This document shows positions 1-5,606 of a stretch of 5,606 bases of DNA, piece by piece. The stretch lies in NCBI GenBank assembly GCA_947177495.1, contig CAMWUS010000104.1, positions 1-5,606 of the forward strand, read 5' to 3'. This DNA is from an uncultured Clostridia bacterium. Lineage in GTDB: Bacteria; Bacillota; Clostridia; Christensenellales; Borkfalkiaceae. Numbering within the stretch: position 1 is the stretch's first letter; every line of letters starts with the position of its first letter. The notes below the pieces were generated by a model. It saw nothing but the letters and a program-made list of their open reading frames with translations. It did no database searches and was not told the origin of the DNA. The position numbers were made by a program, and so were the translations under genes.

Positions 1-42
1 TAGTGTCGTATTTTACGATTAACGCGAAAAACGACGGGTCAC

Positions 43-138
43 CGTCACCCTGAGGCTTGCCCGAAGGGTCCCATGAACGAAGTCCAAGGTGCAAAGCCTC
101 GTGGGATTCTTCGTCGCTACGCTTCCCTCAGAATGACG
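43..138. repeat. Imperfect inverted-repeat (dispersed palindrome / MITE-like) element in the leader
   Basis: Outer arms are 43-55 (cgtcaccctgagg) and 126-138 (cctcagaatgacg), pairing at 11 of 13 positions. Inner arms are 62-73 (cgaagggtccca) and 102-113 (tgggattcttcg), pairing at 12 of 12 if two G-T wobbles are allowed. The loop is 74-101. The two outer mismatches are C-A on the + strand but become G-U wobbles in a - strand transcript; for the inner arms it is the reverse. Similar 'GTCATTCTGAG...GAAGAATC' units recur as dispersed repeats in many draft bacterial genomes, in my recollection. No target-site duplication is evident, but the 6-nt unit gtcacc occurs twice in tandem at 38-49 on the left edge. 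No transposase is present in the window. Confidence 0.7.
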
Positions 139-153
139 AAAACAAACGGAAAC

Positions 154-165
154 GGGAGGTTTTCT
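154..165 (+). promoter_or_regulatory. Strong ribosome binding site (GGGAGG) for the giant gene
   Basis: GGGAGG at 154-159 is followed by a 6-nt spacer (ttttct, 160-165) and the ATG at 166. This is a near-ideal Shine-Dalgarno sequence and decides the start against the in-frame ATGs at 73 and 133. It begins only 15 nt beyond the end of the inverted repeat, so that element must lie in the 5' leader or overlap the promoter. Confidence 0.85.
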
Positions 166-270
166 ATGAAAAACCGAGAGAACAAAAAGAATAGAAAGGG
201 GCTGTGGACGAAAGTTGCGCTATCTTTGGCAATGACCGCTTGTCTTGTGACGGGCGGAGTTCTTGTTGCG
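166..270 (+). other. Sec signal peptide of the giant protein
   Basis: Residues 1-16 form a long basic n-region rich in Lys, Arg and Asn. Residues 17-35 form a hydrophobic core beginning KVALSLAMTACLVTGG and ending VLVA. The most plausible signal peptidase I cleavage is after Ala35 (V-L-V-A before Gln-Asn), followed by a polar, Ser/Pro/Glu/Asp-containing stretch. Cys26 is preceded by Met-Thr-Ala, which superficially resembles a lipobox. However, Met at -3 is atypical and hydrophobic residues continue past the Cys, so a lipoprotein is less likely. A second possible cleavage context (S-A-L-A before Ala) occurs near residues 57-61, but it lies too far from the hydrophobic core. Confidence 0.85.
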
Positions 271-3200
271 CAAAATTCTTCGCCCGAGGGCGACCTGAAT
301 AATTGGCAACAGCAGGTGAGCGGACAGATTAACTCTGCGCTCGCGGCTACGCCGAACGTCGGAAGCGGTTTGAATACTACCATTAAAAAGACCATAATGA
401 TGAAAGGCACTTACGCCGAAAAAGAAGCCTTATGGACGCAAGCGGTAGCAGATTCTACGGCAAGCGAAAGCGTATTGATTGTTTTGGAAGAGGATTGGCT
501 TGCGGAAACGACGTCGGGGAAGTATCGCTTCGGTGATGCTACTCCCAGTGTGGAAGGACCTTTTAACGACGGTCATGATTCTATTTATGGATTTCTTCAT
601 GTGCCCGAAAATAAAAATATAACGATTGACTTGAACGGGCACAAAATAGATAGGCAAATTCCTCAATCAAGTCCAATCGGCGAAAACGGAATGGTTATAA
701 TTGTTACCGGCACGTTAACCATTTTAGACACGAGCGGCTTGAAAGATGCCGACGGAAACGATTTGGGGCGCATTACGGGCGGTTCATGCAAGGATATCGG
801 TGGTGGACTATACGTAAACGATGGGGCGACGGTTAATCTTTACAGCGGGTCTATTTGTAACAATTATGCAATGCAGTATCCGAGCGCTGCGGCAAAAACC
901 ATATACAGCGGTGTAGGCGTAATGTGTATGGGCACGTTCAATATGTACGGCGGTTATATCTTCGGGAACGAGATTTTAGGCGGTTCTAAGGCTGACCGCG
1001 GCGGTGGCGGAATCGGGCTTAACGACAACGGTCAGCTCAATATGTACGGCGGCGAAATTCATGACAACAAGGCAAATTACGGTAGCGGCGTAGCGCTGTT
1101 TTGTAGGCAGACGACAAGCGAAATTAAGGTTTTTCCCAAGTTTAATTTATACGGCGGCAAAATTTATAAAAACACCTCAACAGCTACAACGAAGTCTGTA
1201 AACGCGAGTAACCCAGAAGATGATGGATACTTCGGCGCGGTTACTATCAACCAAAACGTATTCCCTATATCCGAGGCAGCCGTTAACCCCCAAGCGATTT
1301 TTACCATGTACGGCGGAGAGATTTCCGAGAACGAAGCAGTGGCAACGACTTATGGTTATGCGACTGCTGCGGGGGTAGTTAATTATTCCGGCATTTTTAA
1401 AATGTACGGAGGCAAAATTAGCAAAAACTACGTAACCGGAGCAAAGCTGTCGAATGACGGTGCCAGCGCGGTTTTCTTAGGTCAGTACAAGTCGCAATTC
1501 AAAATGTACGGTGGCGAAATTTCCGGCAATTACGGCGGTGCTTGCGGTACTATTCTGGTTCACGGCGCTTGGACTACCACTTCTATGGCTTCAGCCAATC
1601 GCCCTACTTTTTCCATGTACGGCGGCATCATAAAAGAGAATAAGTCGATGGTGGGCGGAAGCGCCATTTTGAACCTCGGCAATTTAAATTTGTACGGCGG
1701 CATCATTACGGGCAATATCTGCAACACGGTTAACGATACGCAATCGCTTTCAACCTACGGCGCAGTCGCGCTCGCGGCGCGCGGCGATCAGGCTGTCGTC
1801 AACGTCGGCGGCGGCATCGTTATCGACGGCAACAAAGGGGAGAAGATTAGCGCCATTAACAACTCCGGAGGAGACGCGTGCAACCTTTGGACTTGGTATT
1901 CAACCACCTCTATGCAAGCTTGGCTAAACGTTAAGATGAGCCCCTATGGCGACAATGGGGCAAGCGTAGACTCGGATTATCAAAAGGGCGGCGTTACGCA
2001 TATCGGCATTACGCGTGATACGACTTATGGTTTTACCGATTTGTACAACGATAACTGCGGTGGATTTTACGGTACGGAAAACTTTTTCTCAGACGACCCA
2101 AGCAAAAAAATACAACGAGTCTCTGCTGCGGGCGAGCTGTGTCTTGCTAACGTCGCCGACCAATCGTTAATAGAATGGGAATACGACGTAGTAAAGCCGG
2201 ACGGCACTAAAATTGAAACGGTTTCGGGTAACGATATTCCCGTTAACAGCTTTAACGGCACGGCTCACCTTCGATTGGAATACGACCCCAACCGCAGAAT
2301 ATCCGAAGTGCGCGCAAAGGTCACGGGTGATGACGGTAATCTATACGTTTTCTCCTCTTTGGTAGATTTTACGGATTGGAGCAAGGCAGGCAAGAACCCG
2401 ACATATGCGACGGTAGTTCGGCATACTTCGTTCCCGGGCACTGCAATCGGGTGCAACAGTACGGATTTGGCAATGTCCACGCAACAGTGGAATCAATCGA
2501 AAACCGATTACTTCAACAACAATTATGGAGTAAGATATTTTTCAGAGCTGGTCACCGCCGATAACGGTATGTATAAGCCGGGTCAATTTTCGTTTATGAT
2601 TGACCAACAGTCGTATAGTCACAAGGATTACGGCTCTAACGTCGATTATTCCAAAGTCATGAACGGAAAGCACATTTCTAACGGTGTGTTTACTATCGAA
2701 ATCGTACCCAAGAACGTAAACGTAACTATCGACGACAAGACGAGCGTTTACGGCGAAGCTTTGGAAACGCTGACGGCGACCACGGACTTAGGTCTTTCCG
2801 CTTCCGATATCGGCTTGACGCTTGAAAAAGACCCTTACTATAACATCGGTATCTATAACATTCGCCCGCAATGGAACGATGGGGGTAAGTGTTGGAATAC
2901 CAACAAAAACTACAACATCGCAAGCATTACTTACGGCAAGTACACGATAACCAAGCGCGAAGTTACGCTCATTCTCAACGACGATTGGGCGGAATATGCA
3001 ACTCCGATTACCATTAACGAGTACTTCAACAACACGCAGGCGAAGGACGCAGAGGGCAACCCCATTACGGACGACGGAAAGCCTACGGGCAACCCCGTTT
3101 ACAAGGGCGGCTGGCGTTACGATACGGGCAGTAAGGAATTCGTAGCCGAAGACCTTACCACGGTGGGCACCAACAAAAAAGCCCCGATTGAATTGTCGAG

Positions 3201-5606
3201 TACTGCGGAATTGACTGCCGCACAAATATCTGCGGGAACGTTCCGCGACGTAAAGAAGTACGACATTAACGTTGTTTTCACTTCGTATAACCTCAACTAC
3301 GACGTGAAGTTTAAAACTACGGCAGGGGACGATATTTTAGATAGCAACACCAAACGCGCGCAGTTCGAAGTGCGCAAGGCCACGCTTTCCGTAAATGAAA
3401 ATCTTGCACCTAAGGACAGCAACAACAAGCCCGCTTTCAAGGAAGCGACCTACAACCCTAGCGTCACAAGCGCAACCATTGCATTGCCCGACGTTACGGT
3501 TGTTAAGAAGGGCAATCAAAACGCAACCGTTACCATTGCATATTGGGATACGGTTATCACCAAAAAGGAAGCGGACGACAAGGCGACTTTTACCGAGCCG
3601 GATAACGACCCGAAGAACGCTTCGAAGTGGGACCCGAAGGCGCCTACTATTAAAAATGCGGGCGAATACGTCATTTACGTACGCATTCATGTAGACAACC
3701 ACGAAGACCTTGTTTATCACTTCGACTTTACAATCAAGGCGATTGAACTCAATTATAAAATCGTCGTAGAGCGCATCCCGAAAGGCGGCGGCGCGGCAGT
3801 TGAACTCAGCAAGAAAGACGGTGCGTACAGCGACGAGTATACCGGTCAGGCGGCTACCGCAAGAATCGACTATATCGACGCGCCTAGTGGACTGTCTAGC
3901 GACCCCGGTCAACCCGTACCCGTGTTCTACTATTTGGGCTTGGATAATACCTACGGTAAGGCGGGGGATGCCGACGGCTTCACCGATGACAGCGGAAACG
4001 ACGAGAAGGGCAATGCGCGCAACTTTGGTAACTCCAACGCACCTAAGGACGGCGGCGAGTATAAGGCTACCTTCGTAAACACGGCAACCGTACAAAACTA
4101 CGTGTTAAAGAAGGCAACTTCCGAAAAATTCACCATTACCAAAAAGAAGGTAACGGTACCTACCGCGCCCACTGCTACGTATTACTACAATTCTACGGTG
4201 CAGAGTATCCCGCTGACGAGCTTCGACAGCACGGAGATGGCATTCGTTGAAGACACCACGAACAAATACATTGCCGAGCCCGATCCCGCACCCGCTACGC
4301 ACCCCGTATCCGACGGAACGGCTGCGCTCACCTTCGACAAAGGTTCCAAGACCATTAAGGTGAAGAACGCGGGCACGTACGAAATGAAGTTTAAAGTCAG
4401 CAACGACAGAAACTACGTATGGGACGACAACGATGCCTCGGCCGAGCGCAAAGTGACGATTACCGTAAAGGGCGCGCAGATCAAATCTACTTGGACGAAC
4501 GATTTGGACGGCATGCCTTGGGTTTGGGAAGCGGGCGCACAAGCGGTCAATATCACGTACGCAATCGAGTATTATAACGAATCGACAAAGGCGTATCAGG
4601 CGACTTCGCCTTATCAGACGGGCGGCACCGACGACGTCGTAAAAGTAAAGCTTTATTGGAAAGAGGAGAACGCCGCAGACACGGCGAAAGCGGAGTGCGC
4701 TTCTTCCGATATCACGGGCACCACGCTGAATATCCCTGCGAACACCACCACGTTCGGAACTTCGGGCGGCTACGTATTGATTCTCGAAATCGACACGACG
4801 GACGCCGTGAGCAAGAACTACGCATGGGATGATACCGAAACGGATCCTACCGACCGTGTAACCTTTACCGTCGATTCCGCATCGGTCAACACGAGCGCGC
4901 TTTCGTGGGAGTATATCTCCAACAAGCCGAATGCATCGAAAGCGCAATGGACGACCACGAGCGAGTTGAAATTCGCTTATAAAGACGAAACGAGCGTTAC
5001 CGATTTGGACGGTTTGTCTTACACCTTCAACCTGAAAATGGGTGTAGGCGACAAATTGCCGGGTGCATACAATTACATCTCTATCGACAGCACGCGTTAT
5101 CCTACGGGCGCCTACAAGCTTGAAAAGTACAATGCTTCGGATGACAAATGGGAACCGACTACGGTCTTGCAGGATTTGGGCAAATACCGTTGGGTTGTCG
5201 GGCTTGTCATCGATGCAAGCGATACGGAGCACAAGTTCGATTCGGCAAACTGCGACGGCGACGGAACGGATGACCACAAGGGCTTTGCAACGCTCGAAGT
5301 CGAAATGAAGATGGGCGACTTCGACCTTACGAACGTCAAGTGGGGCTACATCAAAGACAGCAAGGAAGTAGAGTACACGAAACCGTTCGAGTACAACGGC
5401 AGTGCACAGTCCATTCAACTCATCAACCTGCCTAAGGGCTTAACTGTAGCAGGCAATGGTTATACCAACAACAAGAAAACTGCGGTAGGGTACGACGACA
5501 AGAAGTACACCGCAAGTGTAACCGCATCGGGACTTGTAGCGGATTTGCGCTTCAACAAACCCGTTATTGCCGACTATCCCACCATATTCAACAAGGATTG
5601 GGAAAT
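166..5606 (+). CDS. Giant secreted beta-helix / MBG-Ig-like repeat surface protein (3' end outside window)
   Basis: The frame is open without a stop from 166 to the last base, giving 1813 complete codons plus two bases, so the C-terminus is missing. The product is probably a cell-surface or secreted adhesin- or stalk-like protein; no enzyme motif was seen and the ligand is unknown. Visible order: Sec signal (1-35), linker, beta-helix entry (146-206), about ten MYGG rungs (223-556), exit segment (557-661), linker/Ig-like module (662-846), MBG-type module (847-931), then further Ig-like modules to the end. The ATG at 166 was chosen because GGAGG lies 6 nt upstream and the N-terminus is a good signal peptide. 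In-frame ATGs at 73 and 133 lie inside the upstream inverted repeat and have no comparable ribosome binding site, although the frame is open back to a TAG at 1-3. Cysteine is sparse after residue 910 and codon use shifts near 2.6 kb. The coding call is very secure, the surface location likely, and the specific role unknown. Confidence 0.95.
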   Translation, partial: MKNRENKKNRKGLWTKVALSLAMTACLVTGGVLVAQNSSPEGDLNNWQQQVSGQINSALAATPNVGSGLNTTIKKTIMMKGTYAEKEALWTQAVADSTASESVLIVLEEDWLAETTSGKYRFGDATPSVEGPFNDGHDSIYGFLHVPENKNITIDLNGHKIDRQIPQSSPIGENGMVIIVTGTLTILDTSGLKDADGNDLGRITGGSCKDIGGGLYVNDGATVNLYSGSICNNYAMQYPSAAAKTIYSGVGVMCMGTFNMYGGYIFGNEILGGSKADRGGGGIGLNDNGQLNMYGGEIHDNKANYGSGVALFCRQTTSEIKVFPKFNLYGGKIYKNTSTATTKSVNASNPEDDGYFGAVTINQNVFPISEAAVNPQAIFTMYGGEISENEAVATTYGYATAAGVVNYSGIFKMYGGKISKNYVTGAKLSNDGASAVFLGQYKSQFKMYGGEISGNYGGACGTILVHGAWTTTSMASANRPTFSMYGGIIKENKSMVGGSAILNLGNLNLYGGIITGNICNTVNDTQSLSTYGAVALAARGDQAVVNVGGGIVIDGNKGEKISAINNSGGDACNLWTWYSTTSMQAWLNVKMSPYGDNGASVDSDYQKGGVTHIGITRDTTYGFTDLYNDNCGGFYGTENFFSDDPSKKIQRVSAAGELCLANVADQSLIEWEYDVVKPDGTKIETVSGNDIPVNSFNGTAHLRLEYDPNRRISEVRAKVTGDDGNLYVFSSLVDFTDWSKAGKNPTYATVVRHTSFPGTAIGCNSTDLAMSTQQWNQSKTDYFNNNYGVRYFSELVTADNGMYKPGQFSFMIDQQSYSHKDYGSNVDYSKVMNGKHISNGVFTIEIVPKNVNVTIDDKTSVYGEALETLTATTDLGLSASDIGLTLEKDPYYNIGIYNIRPQWNDGGKCWNTNKNYNIASITYGKYTITKREVTLILNDDWAEYATPITINEYFNNTQAKDAEGNPITDDGKPTGNPVYKGGWRYDTGSKEFVAEDLTTVGTNKKAPIELSSTAELTAAQISAGTFRDVKKYDINVVFTSYNLNYDVKFKTTAGDDILDSNTKRAQFEVRKATLSVNENLAPKDSNNKPAFKEATYNPSVTSATIALPDVTVVKKGNQNATVTIAYWDTVITKKEADDKATFTEPDNDPKNASKWDPKAPTIKNAGEYVIYVRIHVDNHEDLVYHFDFTIKAIELNYKIVVERIPKGGGAAVELSKKDGAYSDEYTGQAATARIDYIDAPSGLSSDPGQPVPVFYYLGLDNTYGKAGDADGFTDDSGNDEKGNARNFGNSNAPKDGGEYKATFVNTATVQNYVLKKATSEKFTITKKKVTVPTAPTATYYYNSTVQSIPLTSFDSTEMAFVEDTTNKYIAEPDPAPATHPVSDGTAALTFDKGSKTIKVKNAGTYEMKFKVSNDRNYVWDDNDASAERKVTITVKGAQIKSTWTNDLDGMPWVWEAGAQAVNITYAIEYYNESTKAYQATSPYQTGGTDDVVKVKLYWKEENAADTAKAECASSDITGTTLNIPANTTTFGTSGGYVLILEIDTTDAVSKNYAWDDTETDPTDRVTFTVDSASVNTSALSWEYISNKPNASKAQWTTTSELKFAYKDETSVTDLDGLSYTFNLKMGVGDKLPGAYNYISIDSTRYPTGAYKLEKYNASDDKWEPTTVLQDLGKYRWVVGLVIDASDTEHKFDSANCDGDGTDDHKGFATLEVEMKMGDFDLTNVKWGYIKDSKEVEYTKPFEYNGSAQSIQLINLPKGLTVAGNGYTNNKKTAVGYDDKKYTASVTASGLVADLRFNKPVIADYPTIFNKDWE
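601..783 (+). other. Beta-helix entry segment (DLNGH / LTILDTSG / ITGG)
   Basis: Residues 146-206 carry the signature that opens many Bacillota right-handed beta-helix surface proteins: V-P then ITIDLNGHKID at 152-162, VIIVTGTLTILDTSG at 177-191, and RITGG at 202-206. In this family the segment contributes the first strands of the solenoid before the repeated GG-x-I-x-x-N rungs begin. The preceding stretch (about residues 75-145) contains 'W..AV' and 'VLIVLEEDW', also typical of the lead-in in such proteins. The assignment rests on pattern recognition from memory, not on a profile search. Confidence 0.75.
832..1833 (+). repeat. Ten-rung (F/L)x(M/L)YGGxIxxN beta-helix repeat array
   Basis: Ten degenerate copies occur at residues 223-556. 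Their tyrosine (or equivalent) codons start at 841 (variant YSG), 946, 1045, 1150, 1309, 1405, 1507, 1618, 1693 and 1807 (variant GGG). Typical cores are FNMYGGYIFGN, LNMYGGEIHDN, FKMYGGKISKN, FKMYGGEISGN and LNLYGGIITGN. Spacing is 25-53 residues, most often 32-38. Between cores lie variable loops, often with a small-residue stretch such as GSGVALF, AAGVVNY, ASAVFLG or GSAILNL, which fits one buried strand per turn. The alternation fits a right-handed parallel beta-helix with the conserved Asn at a turn. The first and last copies are degenerate, as expected for solenoid ends. The copies differ enough at the DNA level that a recent tandem expansion is unlikely. Confidence 0.9.
1834..2148 (+). 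other. Beta-helix exit / C-cap segment
   Basis: Residues 557-661 follow the last rung. They contain a Trp-rich stretch (NLWTWY near 574-579), a strand 'AWLNVKMSPYG', then 'THIGITRDTTYGF' (residues 611-623), 'FFSDDPSKK' (640-648) and 'AAGELCLA' ending near 661. In related Bacillota beta-helix proteins an 'IGVT/IGIT ... FTSDD ... G-x-hydrophobic-x-L' sequence often closes the solenoid, so I read this as the same cap. This is inferred from remembered family patterns. The exact boundary is uncertain. Confidence 0.6.
2149..2703 (+). other. Linker / divergent Ig-like module between helix and MBG region
   Basis: Residues 662-846 open with 'IEWEYDV' followed by charged beta-strand-like segments ('AHLRLEYD', 'EVRAKVTGDDGNLYVF'). 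They end with 'ADNGMYKPGQFSFMID' and 'GVFTIEIVPKN'. The W-x-Y start and the terminal 'FTI' strand resemble the ends of the later Ig-like modules, so this may be a divergent or inserted copy. It is longer than the others (about 185 residues). I do not recognise the middle part (about 740-800, rich in Asn, Ser and Thr). Confidence 0.5.
2704..2958 (+). other. MBG-type (YDG/MBG_2-like) extracellular module
   Basis: Residues 847-931 read 'VPKNVNVTIDDKTSVYGEALETLTA' in outline, then 'LGLSASDIGLTLEKDP', 'YYNIGIYNIRP', 'NKNYNIASITYGKYTITKREV'. This is the classic order of the MBG family: K-x-V-x-V-x-hydrophobic-x-x-K-x-x-V-Y-G-E, a 'GL...D' segment, an 'N-x-G-x-Y-x-I' strand, then 'NYNI' and a final 'Y-T-I-T-K' strand. 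MBG modules are structural beta-sandwich units found in tandem in large surface proteins. They are not catalytic. Cys909 lies in the loop before 'NKNYNI'. This is the most securely recognised module in the C-terminal half. Confidence 0.8.
2959..5606 (+). repeat. Tandem Ig-like modules (at least six plus a truncated one)
   Basis: Residues 932-1813 repeat a common template: (N)AG-x-Y plus hydrophobic strand, then an 'NY' or aromatic turn, often an acidic loop, and a closing strand ending in 'F-T-I/V-x-K' before the next module. Closing strands fall near residues 1075, 1192, 1331, 1439, 1577 and 1722, giving spacings of about 108-145 residues. Clear anchors are NAGEYVIYVRI (1164), GGEYKATFV (1296), NAGTYEMKFKV (1401), GGYVLILEI (1535) and LGKYRWVVGLVI (1672). 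The last visible unit starts 'VKWGY' (about 1724), carries the 'PFEYNGSAQSI' motif of YDG-like modules (YNG at 1743-1745), and is cut by the window edge. Modules of this type usually act as spacer stalks holding a distal domain away from the cell. Their individual Pfam identities cannot be settled by eye. Confidence 0.75.

Noticed and set aside
6..46. Two small inverted repeats upstream of the element: tcgta/tacga at 6-18 and gacgg/ccgtc at 33-46, considered as a terminator or operator.
   Set aside because: The stems are only 5 bp, have no following T-run, and are likely by chance in a stretch rich in cg and acg. No upstream gene end is visible to give them context.
232..243. Lipobox-like Met-Thr-Ala-Cys at residues 23-26, suggesting a lipoprotein.
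   Set aside because: Met at -3 is atypical and the hydrophobic segment continues to residue 35, so signal peptidase I processing fits better.
832..1833. Periodic tacggcgg DNA motif considered as a CRISPR-like or DNA-level tandem repeat.
   Set aside because: The copies are only 8-10 nt, irregularly spaced by multiples of 3, and vary at third positions. The conservation is at the protein level (YGG).
2788..3225. A 145-codon - strand open frame and smaller ones at 117-410, 430-666, 2067-2261, 2265-2480, 2726-2923, 4185-4403 and 5112-5339.
   Set aside because: All but the first few dozen bases of the 117-410 frame lie opposite the securely coding + strand frame. None has recognisable protein features, and no distinct operon context supports them.
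3395..4078. Open frames on the + strand in another register (3395-3694, 3800-4078; also 2376-2564 and 5063-5308).
   Set aside because: Their translations are low-complexity Thr/Arg/Ser-rich, as expected from out-of-frame reading of the repeat-rich gene.
4105..5418. A 437-codon open frame on the - strand, with a second of 252 codons at 3337-4095.
   Set aside because: Both lie exactly in codon register opposite the giant gene. Stops in that register require TTA, CTA or TCA on the sense strand, which are nearly absent here; the frames end at sense TTA codons at 4105 and 3337. The 437-codon frame also begins at a TTG. The translations are Arg/Val-rich with no domain pattern, so they are shadows of codon bias.

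Overview
The window holds one very large gene on the + strand. It begins at 166 and is still open at the last base, giving at least 1813 residues. It is preceded by a short non-coding leader (1-165) that contains an imperfect inverted-repeat element. No RNA gene, CRISPR array, transposase or second protein-coding gene is supported. The long open frames on the - strand and in the other + frames are shadows of this gene.

The protein looks like a secreted or surface-displayed giant of the Gram-positive (Bacillota/Clostridia) type. From the N-terminus it has: a basic, hydrophobic Sec signal (residues 1 to about 35); a low-similarity linker; a beta-helix entry segment with the 'ITIDLNGH...TLTILDTSG...RITGG' pattern (about 146-206); about ten rungs built on the motif (F/L)-x-(M/L)-Y-G-G-x-I-x-x-N (223-556); and a beta-helix exit segment (about 557-661). 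A linker/Ig-like module follows (662-846), then a recognisable MBG-type module (about 847-931). At least six further Ig-like modules and a truncated one run to the window edge. The anchor (LPXTG, SLH, cell-wall-binding repeats or other) would lie beyond the window.

Likely host: an uncultured, probably gut-associated Clostridia member. The evidence is the architecture, the strong GGAGG ribosome binding site, near-balanced base composition, and a 'GTCATTCTGAGGGAAGCG...GAAGAATCCC'-like dispersed repeat of a kind I associate from memory with such draft genomes. This placement is inference; no phylogenetic marker is present.

Within the gene there is a visible change in codon choice around 2.55-2.6 kb. 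TCA, TTA, CTA and ATA codons are frequent in the beta-helix half and become rare or absent in the Ig-like half. Cysteines follow the same split. This suggests that the two halves have different histories. I do not see a multi-gene system here; the interest lies in the architecture of the giant protein and in the repeat element sitting directly against its ribosome binding site.
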